From Candidatus Margulisiibacteriota bacterium (GTDB lineage: Bacteria; Margulisbacteria; WOR-1; JAKLHX01; JBAZKV01), in assembly GCA_041650635.1 (NCBI GenBank), contig JBAZKV010000039.1, forward strand, positions 1 to 5,598: 5,598 nt of DNA. The letters run 5' to 3'. A program made the position numbers and the translations under genes. Below are positions 1 to 5,355 of this stretch, piece by piece (the stretch's first letter is position 1; the number at the start of each line of letters is the position of its first letter). Under the pieces are notes generated by a model. It was given only the letters and a program-made list of their open reading frames with translations, was not told the origin of the DNA and ran no database searches.

Positions 1-74
1 CCCTGCTTCTGACAGCGTTCGGGGTACTGATGATAGTGCTGGCTGCAAGGCAGTTCAAGAAAAGGCTGGATTAA
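1..74 (+). CDS. ABC-2 type transporter permease, C-terminal end only (partial)
   Basis: Only the last 23 codons and the TAA stop (72-74) are present; the reading frame starts at base 3. The visible peptide is one hydrophobic helix (LLLTAFGVLMIVLAA) followed by a short basic tail (RQFKKRLD). This is how ABC-2 permeases end: a last transmembrane segment, then a positively charged cytoplasmic tail. The complete permease that starts 3 bases downstream ends in the same way (VVKFKKKLG), so the two are probably paralogous subunits of one exporter, as YbhS and YbhR are in the E. coli YbhFSR system. The family call rests on this tail similarity and the gene context, since no other domain is visible. 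Confidence 0.7.
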   Translation, partial: LLLTAFGVLMIVLAARQFKKRLD

Positions 75-77
75 GAA

Positions 78-1214
78 ATGATCTTTGACCACAGGCTGTT
101 CCATCTGATGAAAAAAGAGTTCATACAGCTGCTGCGCGACCGCAGGCTAATAGGCTTTATCCTTGTTGCCCCGGTCATCCAGCTGCTGATATTTGGCTAT
201 GTGGCCACCACCGATGTCAGGGACATCCCTGCGGCCTTTATGGACAGCGACAAATCCCGGGACAGCAGGCAGCTTTTATCCAGCTTCAAGAACTCGGGGT
301 ATTTTATCCTTAAATACGAGGCAGGGGACCAAAAACATGAAAAAATGCTGCTTGACAGCGGAAGAGTTAAAGCAGCCATAAATATTCCCCCGGAGTATTC
401 CAGGGACCTAAAGTCAAAAGGGACTGCAAAAGTCCAGTTCATAGTGGACGGCACCAACTCAAATGTCGCCGGCATAGCCATGGGATACATCAGCGGGATA
501 GTGTATCAGGACTCTCTGAGGCTGCTCGAAGAGCGCTACGGAGGTCCCGGGGGGATCCTTGAAAAGATCCGCCTGATAGAACCCAAAGTCCGCATCTTTC
601 ACAATCAGCAGCAGAAAAGTATAAACTACATGGTGCCCGGCGTGATAGCAGTTCTGTTAATGATGCTTACCTCGATACTCACCTCTGTATCGATCGTAAA
701 AGAAAAGGAATCCGGGACACTGGAGCAGATAATAGTGACGCCGATAAAGCCTTATGAACTTATGCTGGGGAAAATGGTCCCGTACATCATTCTGGCTTTT
801 ATTGACATGGTGCTCGTCATTATGGTGGGCTCGCTGTGGTTTGGGGTGCCGATACTGGGAAGCATTGTGCTGCTTGTGGTGCTATCCCTTTTGTTCATCC
901 TGACCAGCCTCGGCGTGGGGCTCTACATCTCCACCATATCCTCTACCATGCAGCAGACCATACTGTCCGTGATCTTTTTCATGATACCTTCCATGCTGTT
1001 ATCGGGGTTCATATTTCCCATAGATAATATGCCGGATATCATAAAGGCGTTCACATATATCATTCCGATGAGATATTTTCTAACTGTGGTCAGAGGTATA
1101 TTCTTGAAAGGAATTGGTATAGAATATCTGTGGGGAGAAGCAGCCGCTCTTTTCGTTCTCGGGGCGGTCATATTTTCCATGGCGGTGGTAAAATTTAAGA
1201 AAAAACTGGGATAG
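78..1214 (+). CDS. ABC-2 type transporter permease (YbhR/YhhJ-like)
   Basis: This is a 378-residue inner-membrane subunit of an ABC exporter. Topology is typical of the ABC-2 permease family: a basic N-terminus with the KKEF..LLRDRR motif (12-23), TM1 at about 24-43, a large extracytoplasmic domain (about 45-180), then five more helices near 183-206, 233-257, 262-286, 294-314 and 352-371. The cytoplasmic loop EKESGTLEQIIVTPI (209-223) is the family's coupling segment, and MRYFLTVVRGIFLKG (331-345) is the conserved motif before the last helix. The length matches YbhR/YbhS/YhhJ. ATG 78 follows the upstream permease stop by 3 bases; its ribosome site is weak (TGGA at 67-70), which suggests translational coupling. 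It probably forms a heterodimer with the upstream permease. The substrate is unknown; relatives export drugs, cations or lipid-like molecules. The ATPase for this pair is not in the window and is expected upstream. Confidence 0.92.
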   Translation: MIFDHRLFHLMKKEFIQLLRDRRLIGFILVAPVIQLLIFGYVATTDVRDIPAAFMDSDKSRDSRQLLSSFKNSGYFILKYEAGDQKHEKMLLDSGRVKAAINIPPEYSRDLKSKGTAKVQFIVDGTNSNVAGIAMGYISGIVYQDSLRLLEERYGGPGGILEKIRLIEPKVRIFHNQQQKSINYMVPGVIAVLLMMLTSILTSVSIVKEKESGTLEQIIVTPIKPYELMLGKMVPYIILAFIDMVLVIMVGSLWFGVPILGSIVLLVVLSLLFILTSLGVGLYISTISSTMQQTILSVIFFMIPSMLLSGFIFPIDNMPDIIKAFTYIIPMRYFLTVVRGIFLKGIGIEYLWGEAAALFVLGAVIFSMAVVKFKKKLG

Positions 1215-1219
1215 AAAGG
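1214..1219 (+). promoter_or_regulatory. Ribosome binding site of the adaptor gene
   Basis: GAAAGG lies 8 bases upstream of ATG 1228 and overlaps the last base of the preceding TAG stop. It is a good Shine-Dalgarno match and supports this start. It also shows that SD-led initiation operates in this genome. Confidence 0.65.
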
Positions 1220-1227
1220 TATTATTC

Positions 1228-2196
1228 ATGCTTAAAAAAAGAAAGTGGCAGATAATCGCAGCGGCAGTTCTGGCGGTCTTCATCGGGATGTGGCTCATGA
1301 ATTCGAGGAATTCTGTTTCAGTAAAGACCGCGGAGGCCGTTGTGGGCAGGATCTCTCCTTCCGTCAGCGTTTCGGGGGAGATAAAAGGCTTTGAAGCGGA
1401 CCTCAGCCCCAAAATGCCGTCTCTCATAACCTGGGTGGGGGTAAAAGAAGGGGACTGGGTATCGGCAGGCTCGGTCCTGGTTAAGTTTGACAACTACGAT
1501 AACGCAAGGTCTGACTATGAAAGGATCAAAACGCTTTATGACGGCGGCTTTGCCACAAAGCAGCAATATGAAACTGCAAGGCTCCAGTACGAGAATTCCT
1601 ATCTGGCATCCCCCATATCCGGGAAAGTCGTGCTTGTTGCTCAGGACCCGGGAGAAACGGCCTCTCCGGGCGTTACGGCGGTCTCTGTTGTTGATCCTGC
1701 ATCAAAGTATATCGAGGTCCAGATAGACGAAACCGATATAGGAGAGGTTAAGTTAGGAAACGACGCCCAAATAACCTCCGATGCTTTTCCTGACCTTGCA
1801 ATAAACGGCAGGCTTTCCAATATTGTCAACAGAGCGGAGCTAAAAAAGGTCGGCGGCAGGATAAAGATGGACGAAGAGGACAAGATCTTCCGGGGCAGGA
1901 TAGCGTTTGACGATCCGGAAAACAGGCTTAAGATCGGCATGTCCGTGAACGCGGAAATAATAACCGGGATAAGGGAAGGTCTTTTGATAATACCGCGTGA
2001 AGCGGTTTTTTCCAAAAATGACGAACAGAAGGTTTATGTTGTCTTAGGAAAAAAGGCGAAAGAAAGGGATGTTGAACTCGGCATAAAAGACTATACGAAC
2101 ATAGAGGTGGTCAAAGGCCTCAAAGCAGGCGAAAAAGTGGCGGTCAGCAGTTTGGATAAAATAAAGGACGGGAGCAGGGTTAAGATTGAAAAGTGA
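1228..2196 (+). CDS. HlyD/MacA-family periplasmic adaptor (membrane fusion protein)
   Basis: This 322-residue protein would link an inner-membrane ABC exporter to an outer-membrane channel. It starts with basic residues and a single membrane anchor (about 8-24), with no lipobox cysteine. The first half of the lipoyl domain is at about 60-87 (VGVKEGDWVSAGSVLVKF) and the second half at about 128-156 (ASPISGKVV). A beta-barrel domain follows (about 160-250), then a membrane-proximal domain ending in the usual GLKAGEKVAV segment (297-306). The helical hairpin between the lipoyl halves is only about 37 residues (91-127), roughly half that of MacA or YbhG. Its tip nevertheless keeps R99-x3-L103-x6-T110, close to the RxxxLxxxxxxS motif that docks on TolC. 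The gene sits between an ABC-2 permease and a MacB-type pair and could serve either or both. It overlaps the next gene by 11 bases. The family assignment is firm; the transported substrate is unknown. Confidence 0.92.
   Translation: MLKKRKWQIIAAAVLAVFIGMWLMNSRNSVSVKTAEAVVGRISPSVSVSGEIKGFEADLSPKMPSLITWVGVKEGDWVSAGSVLVKFDNYDNARSDYERIKTLYDGGFATKQQYETARLQYENSYLASPISGKVVLVAQDPGETASPGVTAVSVVDPASKYIEVQIDETDIGEVKLGNDAQITSDAFPDLAINGRLSNIVNRAELKKVGGRIKMDEEDKIFRGRIAFDDPENRLKIGMSVNAEIITGIREGLLIIPREAVFSKNDEQKVYVVLGKKAKERDVELGIKDYTNIEVVKGLKAGEKVAVSSLDKIKDGSRVKIEK
2176..2179 (+). promoter_or_regulatory. Ribosome binding site supporting a TTG start for the ATPase gene
   Basis: AGGG lies 6 bases upstream of TTG 2186, inside the end of the adaptor gene. 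No in-frame ATG or GTG lies between the TTG and the first conserved ATPase residues. The GTG at 2193 is in another frame. This site therefore decides the start. Confidence 0.5.
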
Positions 2197-2881
2197 TAAG
2201 CCTGTAGTCCTGGTAAAGGATGTCTGTAAGACCTACAAACTGGACCAGCTGGAGGTCCCGGTCCTGTTTGACATCCACTTTTCGGTGGACAGCGGCGAAT
2301 TCATTTCCATAATGGGGCCTTCCGGCTGCGGCAAATCGACTTTAATGAACCTGATAGGCTGCCTGGACCGCCCGACCTCCGGGTCCATACGGCTTGACTC
2401 GGTCGATATCTCAAAGCTTCATGATACTGAACTGGCAAAGATAAGGAATCGGAAGATCGGTTTTGTTTTCCAGACTTTCAATTTACTTCCGCGGCTTTCC
2501 TCTATCGAAAATGTGGAACTTCCTCTTATATACAGCGGCATCACAAGTGCGGAGCGAGATAAAAAAGCAAAAGAGGCCCTTGATTCCGTGGGTATACTGT
2601 CAAGGGCCGCCCACATGCCGAACCAGCTCTCGGGAGGCGAGAGACAAAGAGTGGCAATTGCCCGGGCAATAGTGAACTCGCCCTCGGTCATCCTTGCTGA
2701 CGAGCCAACAGGAAACCTTGACAGCAGGTCCGGTCAAGAAGTCATGAAGATCTTTGATAAACTGAACTCTTCGGGGGTAACGATCATCATGGTCACTCAT
2801 GATACGAACATAGCGGAGCGGGGCAGCAGGTTGGTAAGGCTGTTTGACGGCAGGATAATAGAGGATAAAAAGATAAAATGA
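2186..2881 (+). CDS. ABC transporter ATP-binding protein (LolD/MacB type)
   Basis: This 231-residue cytoplasmic ATPase powers the permease encoded directly after it. All nucleotide-binding motifs are intact: Walker A GPSGCGKST (44-52), Q-loop Q96, signature LSGGE (148-152), Walker B VILADEP (168-174, with D172 and catalytic E173), and the H-loop histidine H205 in VTHD. The KLDQLEVPVLFDI stretch near the N-terminus and the ADEPTGNLDSRSG motif are typical of the LolD/FtsE/MacB group. The length is that of a free-standing LolD-type subunit, so this is a split version of MacB, whose E. coli form fuses ATPase and permease. The start is TTG, 11 bases inside the adaptor gene, and the TGA stop overlaps the next ATG (ATGA), so expression is probably translationally coupled on both sides. 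Confidence 0.95.
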   Translation: MKSDKPVVLVKDVCKTYKLDQLEVPVLFDIHFSVDSGEFISIMGPSGCGKSTLMNLIGCLDRPTSGSIRLDSVDISKLHDTELAKIRNRKIGFVFQTFNLLPRLSSIENVELPLIYSGITSAERDKKAKEALDSVGILSRAAHMPNQLSGGERQRVAIARAIVNSPSVILADEPTGNLDSRSGQEVMKIFDKLNSSGVTIIMVTHDTNIAERGSRLVRLFDGRIIEDKKIK

Positions 2882-4074
2882 GCTTTTTTGACAGTTTTTT
2901 CATGGCGCTGCGCTCTATCAGGGCCAATAAGACCCGGGCGGGGCTTACAATGCTGGGGGTCGTTATCGGAATAGCCTCGGTCATCATCCTTGTTGCCATA
3001 GGGGAAGCGGCAAAGCAGTATGTGGTGGCACAGATGCAGTCCTTTGGCATGAACGCCGCTTTTCTCCAGGTGGCTCCCGGAAAGAACGCCGGGGACTACA
3101 TGGCCTATTTCGATAATGATCTGCGGCTCAAGCACGCAGACATGATAAAGGCAAAGTGTCCTTCGGTAAGCGAGGTCATGCCCATTGTTGTGGGCAAGGC
3201 CAAACTAAAATACGGAAAAAAGGACTATAACCTGAGCCAGTGCTGGGGTGCAACAGAGAACTATACGACCGTTTTTTCGCACAAAGTAGTTAAAGGCAGG
3301 TTTTTTAACAGGGCGGAGGTAGAGGGAAGCAGAAAGGTCTGCGTAATAGGGCAAAAGATATCCGATGAGCTGTTCGGCAGTTTTGATCCGATAGGGGAAA
3401 AGATAAAGGTCAACGGAAGAAAATTCGTCGTTATCGGCGTCTTTGAAAGAAGAGGGAAGGTCCTTATGCAGGACATGGACGATGTTATGGCCGTTCCCGT
3501 GACCACAGGGCTCAGCCTTTTTGATACCAAGGCCATAGTCGAGATGGACATACTGGCCAAGAGCCCGCAGCTGCTTAAGCAGGCCATAAAAGAGATACGG
3601 GAGGTCCTGGACAAGGAGATAGACCCGTCGGATTACCACATAGACACCCAGGAAGGGATGATGAGCCTGATAAACAATATCGTCGGCTTGTTGACCACGG
3701 TTATCGGGGGGATAGCTGCGATCTCCCTGCTGGTGGGCGGGATAGGGATAATGAACATAATGCTGGTGTCGGTAACCGAGCGGACAAAGGAGATCGGCAT
3801 AAGGAAAGCCGTAGGGGCGCGCAGACGCGACATTTTTATGCAGTTCCTGGTCGAGTCGGTGGTCATCAGTTTTCTTGGCGGCATCCTGGGTATAATACTG
3901 GGACTGACTGGGACTTTTCTCATAATGTATGTGATAAAACTGGGCATGGTAGTGGTGCTCTGGGCAATAATCCTGGCATGTTCAGTGTCTGTTGCCATCG
4001 GCATAATTTCCGGGGTCTATCCTGCGATGAGGGCTGTCAATCTTGATCCGATAGAAGCGCTCAGATACGAATAA
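2878..4074 (+). CDS. MacB/FtsX-family ABC transporter permease
   Basis: This 398-residue permease uses mechanotransmission: ATP hydrolysis in the cytoplasm moves a large periplasmic domain rather than carrying substrate through the membrane. The layout is the MacB one. A short cytoplasmic N-terminus is followed by TM1 at about 21-45, a periplasmic domain at about 46-265, and three helices near 268-297, 322-351 and 356-380. The cytoplasmic motif ERTKEIGIRKAVGARRRDI (301-319) contacts the ATPase. The C-terminus YPAMRAVNLDPIEALRYE (381-398) is the family hallmark. The gene begins in an ATGA overlap with the ATPase gene, so the two surely form one transporter. With the adaptor two genes upstream it resembles MacAB or DevBCA exporters, which send peptides, glycolipids or lipoproteins through TolC; the substrate cannot be told. 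The nearest SD-like sequence (GAGG, 2861-2864) is too far away, which fits translational coupling. Confidence 0.95.
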   Translation: MSFFDSFFMALRSIRANKTRAGLTMLGVVIGIASVIILVAIGEAAKQYVVAQMQSFGMNAAFLQVAPGKNAGDYMAYFDNDLRLKHADMIKAKCPSVSEVMPIVVGKAKLKYGKKDYNLSQCWGATENYTTVFSHKVVKGRFFNRAEVEGSRKVCVIGQKISDELFGSFDPIGEKIKVNGRKFVVIGVFERRGKVLMQDMDDVMAVPVTTGLSLFDTKAIVEMDILAKSPQLLKQAIKEIREVLDKEIDPSDYHIDTQEGMMSLINNIVGLLTTVIGGIAAISLLVGGIGIMNIMLVSVTERTKEIGIRKAVGARRRDIFMQFLVESVVISFLGGILGIILGLTGTFLIMYVIKLGMVVVLWAIILACSVSVAIGIISGVYPAMRAVNLDPIEALRYE

Positions 4075-4099
4075 AAACGGGGTTAGACCCTACTTTTTT
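4073..4099. terminator. Possible weak bidirectional terminator between convergent genes
   Basis: The 15-base gap between the two convergent stop codons contains GGGG TTAGA CCC, a 3-4 bp stem with a 5-base loop. It is flanked by an A run (4073-4077) and a T run (4094-4099), so each strand reads a small GC stem followed shortly by U residues. The stem is very short, so stability is doubtful. Position and symmetry are the main support. Confidence 0.35.
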
Positions 4100-4590
4100 G
4101 AAGACAGCAGGCTCTTTATGTCAGAGGCCATGGAGTTCTTTACTGTTTCGTCAAAATCCACATAAATATTCCTGAGAATACCTGTATCGTCGATGAGGAA
4201 CGCGGTTGGTATGATAAGCACCTGAAAAGGGTCTAGCGACCGCATTTTTTTATCTATTAAAGAGGTAAAGCTGAAACCATTCTTATCCAGAAAGCTTTTT
4301 ACTGGTGAGGAGTTTTTTTCGAGCGCTACGGCCACCACCTTCAGATCCTTATTGGAGGAAGAAAGGGAGTTAAGGAACTCGAGCTGCTCCAGGCATGAAT
4401 GGCTCCAGGTAGAGTAAAAAGTGATGATAACGGGTTTGCCCCTGTCGGAAGAAAGGTCGTAGGAGGAGCCCGAAAGCGTCGGGAGCTTTAACTCCGGCAC
4501 CTGCGACCCGATCTTGATCGAGGACGGGTCGCAAACGGCAAAACTGCCAAGCAATAAGCACAGGGATAAAAAGATAAGTGTCTTTTTCAT
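4090..4590 (-). CDS. Exported thioredoxin-fold (TlpA/ResA-like) protein with SxxC in place of CxxC
   Basis: The protein has 166 residues from ATG 4590, with a signal peptide (KK, then a hydrophobic stretch at 4-18). Cleavage after S-F-A18 is plausible; the FAVC20 sequence is a poor lipobox. The rest has the TlpA/AhpC-TSA layout: IGSQVPELKLPTLSG (28-41), the strand VIITFYSTW (54-62), the active-site region S63-H64-S65-C66, and the cis-proline segment IIPTAFLID (126-134, P128). Relatives act in the periplasm in cytochrome c maturation or disulfide reduction, using WCxxC. Here the first cysteine is serine, and C66 is the only cysteine in the folded domain, so a normal dithiol reaction looks impossible. 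It may be a one-cysteine enzyme, a peroxiredoxin-like protein ((T/S)xxC) or a non-catalytic binder. Serine is frequent (28 of 166). An in-frame ATG at 4608 was not chosen because it lies on the apparent -10 element. Confidence 0.85.
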   Translation of the reverse strand: MKKTLIFLSLCLLLGSFAVCDPSSIKIGSQVPELKLPTLSGSSYDLSSDRGKPVIITFYSTWSHSCLEQLEFLNSLSSSNKDLKVVAVALEKNSSPVKSFLDKNGFSFTSLIDKKMRSLDPFQVLIIPTAFLIDDTGILRNIYVDFDETVKNSMASDIKSLLSSKK

Positions 4591-4598
4591 TTGCCTAC

Positions 4599-4607
4599 AT
4601 TTTACCA
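4599..4607 (-). promoter_or_regulatory. Extended -10 promoter element of the thioredoxin-like gene
   Basis: On the minus strand the sequence reads TGG-TAAAAT, an extended -10 (TGn plus 5 of 6 matches to TATAAT). It ends 8 bases before ATG 4590, so transcription would begin at about 4591-4592 and the mRNA would have almost no leader. A TTGACT hexamer at 4637-4632 lies 27 bases upstream, too far to be its -35, so the TG extension would have to compensate. Confidence 0.45.
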
Positions 4608-4615
4608 TATGTTTA

Positions 4616-4626
4616 CATCCGGGATG
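4616..4626. repeat. 11-base palindrome between the divergent promoters
   Basis: CATCC-G-GGATG is a perfect inverted repeat with 5-base arms and a 1-base centre at 4621. It lies about 30 bases upstream of the presumed start of the minus-strand transcript and about 47 upstream of the plus-strand one. It could be an operator, but a dyad this short can arise by chance. Confidence 0.25.
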
Positions 4627-4651
4627 CCAAAAGTCAAGGTATGCTGATCTG

Positions 4652-4660
4652 TGCTATATT
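4652..4660 (+). promoter_or_regulatory. Extended -10 promoter element of yggS
   Basis: TGC-TATATT is an extended -10 (TGn plus 5 of 6 consensus matches) that ends 9 bases before ATG 4670. The predicted transcription start, about 4667-4668, is 2-3 bases from the start codon. The best -35 candidate, AAGTCA at 4631-4636 with an 18-base spacer, matches only 3 of 6 positions. Confidence 0.45.
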
Positions 4661-4669
4661 GGTTATCAA

Positions 4670-5335
4670 ATGTCAAATATAGCAGAAAACATAATCCGCG
4701 TCAGAGAAAGGATGCAAAAAGCTGCCGGCAGAGCAGGCAGAGAGCTTTCGAGCATAAAACTGGTAGCGGTCACAAAGACCGCGGCTGTTGAACAGATAGA
4801 AGAGGCTTTTAGGTGCGGTATAGAGGACTTTGGCGAGAACAGGCTGCAGACAGCGGAGCCAAAGATCTTGGCGCTTTCTTTACAAAAGAGCGTAAGCTGG
4901 CACATGATAGGGCATTTACAGACCAATAAGGTAAAAAAAGCGCTGGGCCTGTTCTGCCTTATACACGGATTAGATTCCCTTAAGCTTGCAAGGAAGATAG
5001 ATGAGGAGGCAGGTAAAAAAGGCCTGGTGTTCCCTGTGTTTATGGAGGTGAATATTTCGGAAGAAGCCACAAAATTTGGAATGAAACCGCAGGATGCAAA
5101 AGTATTTTTGGTCCAATGCCGCGCTTTGCCTAACATAAAAGTACAGGGGCTTATGGTCATGGCGCCATATTCCCCTGACCCCGAAGCAGCAAGACCCCAC
5201 TTCAAAAAGGCGGCTTTACTTAAAAAGGAATTAGGTTTAGAATATCTATCAATGGGCATGTCCGGGGATTTTGAAACAGCCATAGAAGAAGGGTCGGACA
5301 TGGTCAGGATAGGGACTGCGATATTTGGGACATAG
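4670..5335 (+). CDS. yggS: YggS/PROSC-family pyridoxal phosphate homeostasis protein
   Basis: This 221-residue cytoplasmic protein binds PLP on a single alanine-racemase-like barrel and keeps free PLP and amino-acid pools in balance. It has no established catalytic reaction. Family motifs are all present: the PLP lysine K36 in LVAVTKT (31-37, the same position as in E. coli), FGENRLQ (54-60), WHMIGHLQTNK (77-87), KFGM (135-138), SMGMSGD (194-200) and the phosphate-binding RIGTAIFG (213-220). The length is normal. The frame is open upstream to an ATG at 4514, but that extension runs antisense through the neighbouring gene and has no family similarity. ATG 4670 matches the family N-terminus. 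No Shine-Dalgarno sequence precedes it. sepF follows after 20 bases, as in the ylmE-ylmF order of Gram-positives and Cyanobacteria. Confidence 0.96.
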   Translation: MSNIAENIIRVRERMQKAAGRAGRELSSIKLVAVTKTAAVEQIEEAFRCGIEDFGENRLQTAEPKILALSLQKSVSWHMIGHLQTNKVKKALGLFCLIHGLDSLKLARKIDEEAGKKGLVFPVFMEVNISEEATKFGMKPQDAKVFLVQCRALPNIKVQGLMVMAPYSPDPEAARPHFKKAALLKKELGLEYLSMGMSGDFETAIEEGSDMVRIGTAIFGT

Positions 5336-5341
5336 GAGAAG

Positions 5342-5348
5342 AAAGGAG
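5342..5348 (+). promoter_or_regulatory. Ribosome binding site of sepF
   Basis: AAAGGAG is a near-perfect Shine-Dalgarno sequence 7 bases upstream of ATG 5356. It fixes the sepF start and contrasts with the missing SD at yggS. Confidence 0.8.
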
Positions 5349-5355
5349 AACTGTA

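Noticed and set aside
3205..4004. Minus-strand open frames opposite the MacB-type permease
   Set aside because: They are antisense shadows of a gene with intact family motifs from end to end, with no ribosome sites or recognisable protein features.
4531..4533. Cys20 of the thioredoxin-like protein as a lipoprotein attachment site
   Set aside because: The preceding FAV has valine at -1 and phenylalanine at -3, unlike the usual [LVI][AST][GA]C lipobox. Signal peptidase I cleavage after A18 fits better.
4591..4608. Upstream ATG 4608 as the start of the minus-strand gene (6 extra residues)
   Set aside because: It lies on the probable -10 element and has no ribosome site. The MKK start at 4590 gives a standard signal peptide.
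4514..4669. A 52-residue N-terminal extension of the YggS frame to an upstream ATG
   Set aside because: It runs antisense through the signal-peptide end of the thioredoxin-like gene and shows no YggS similarity. ATG 4670 gives the normal family length with K36 in place.
4666..4680. Short direct repeat TCAAAT...TCAAAT at the yggS start
   Set aside because: It has two 6-base copies in AT-rich sequence, one overlapping the start codon, and no sign of a larger array. Chance is sufficient.
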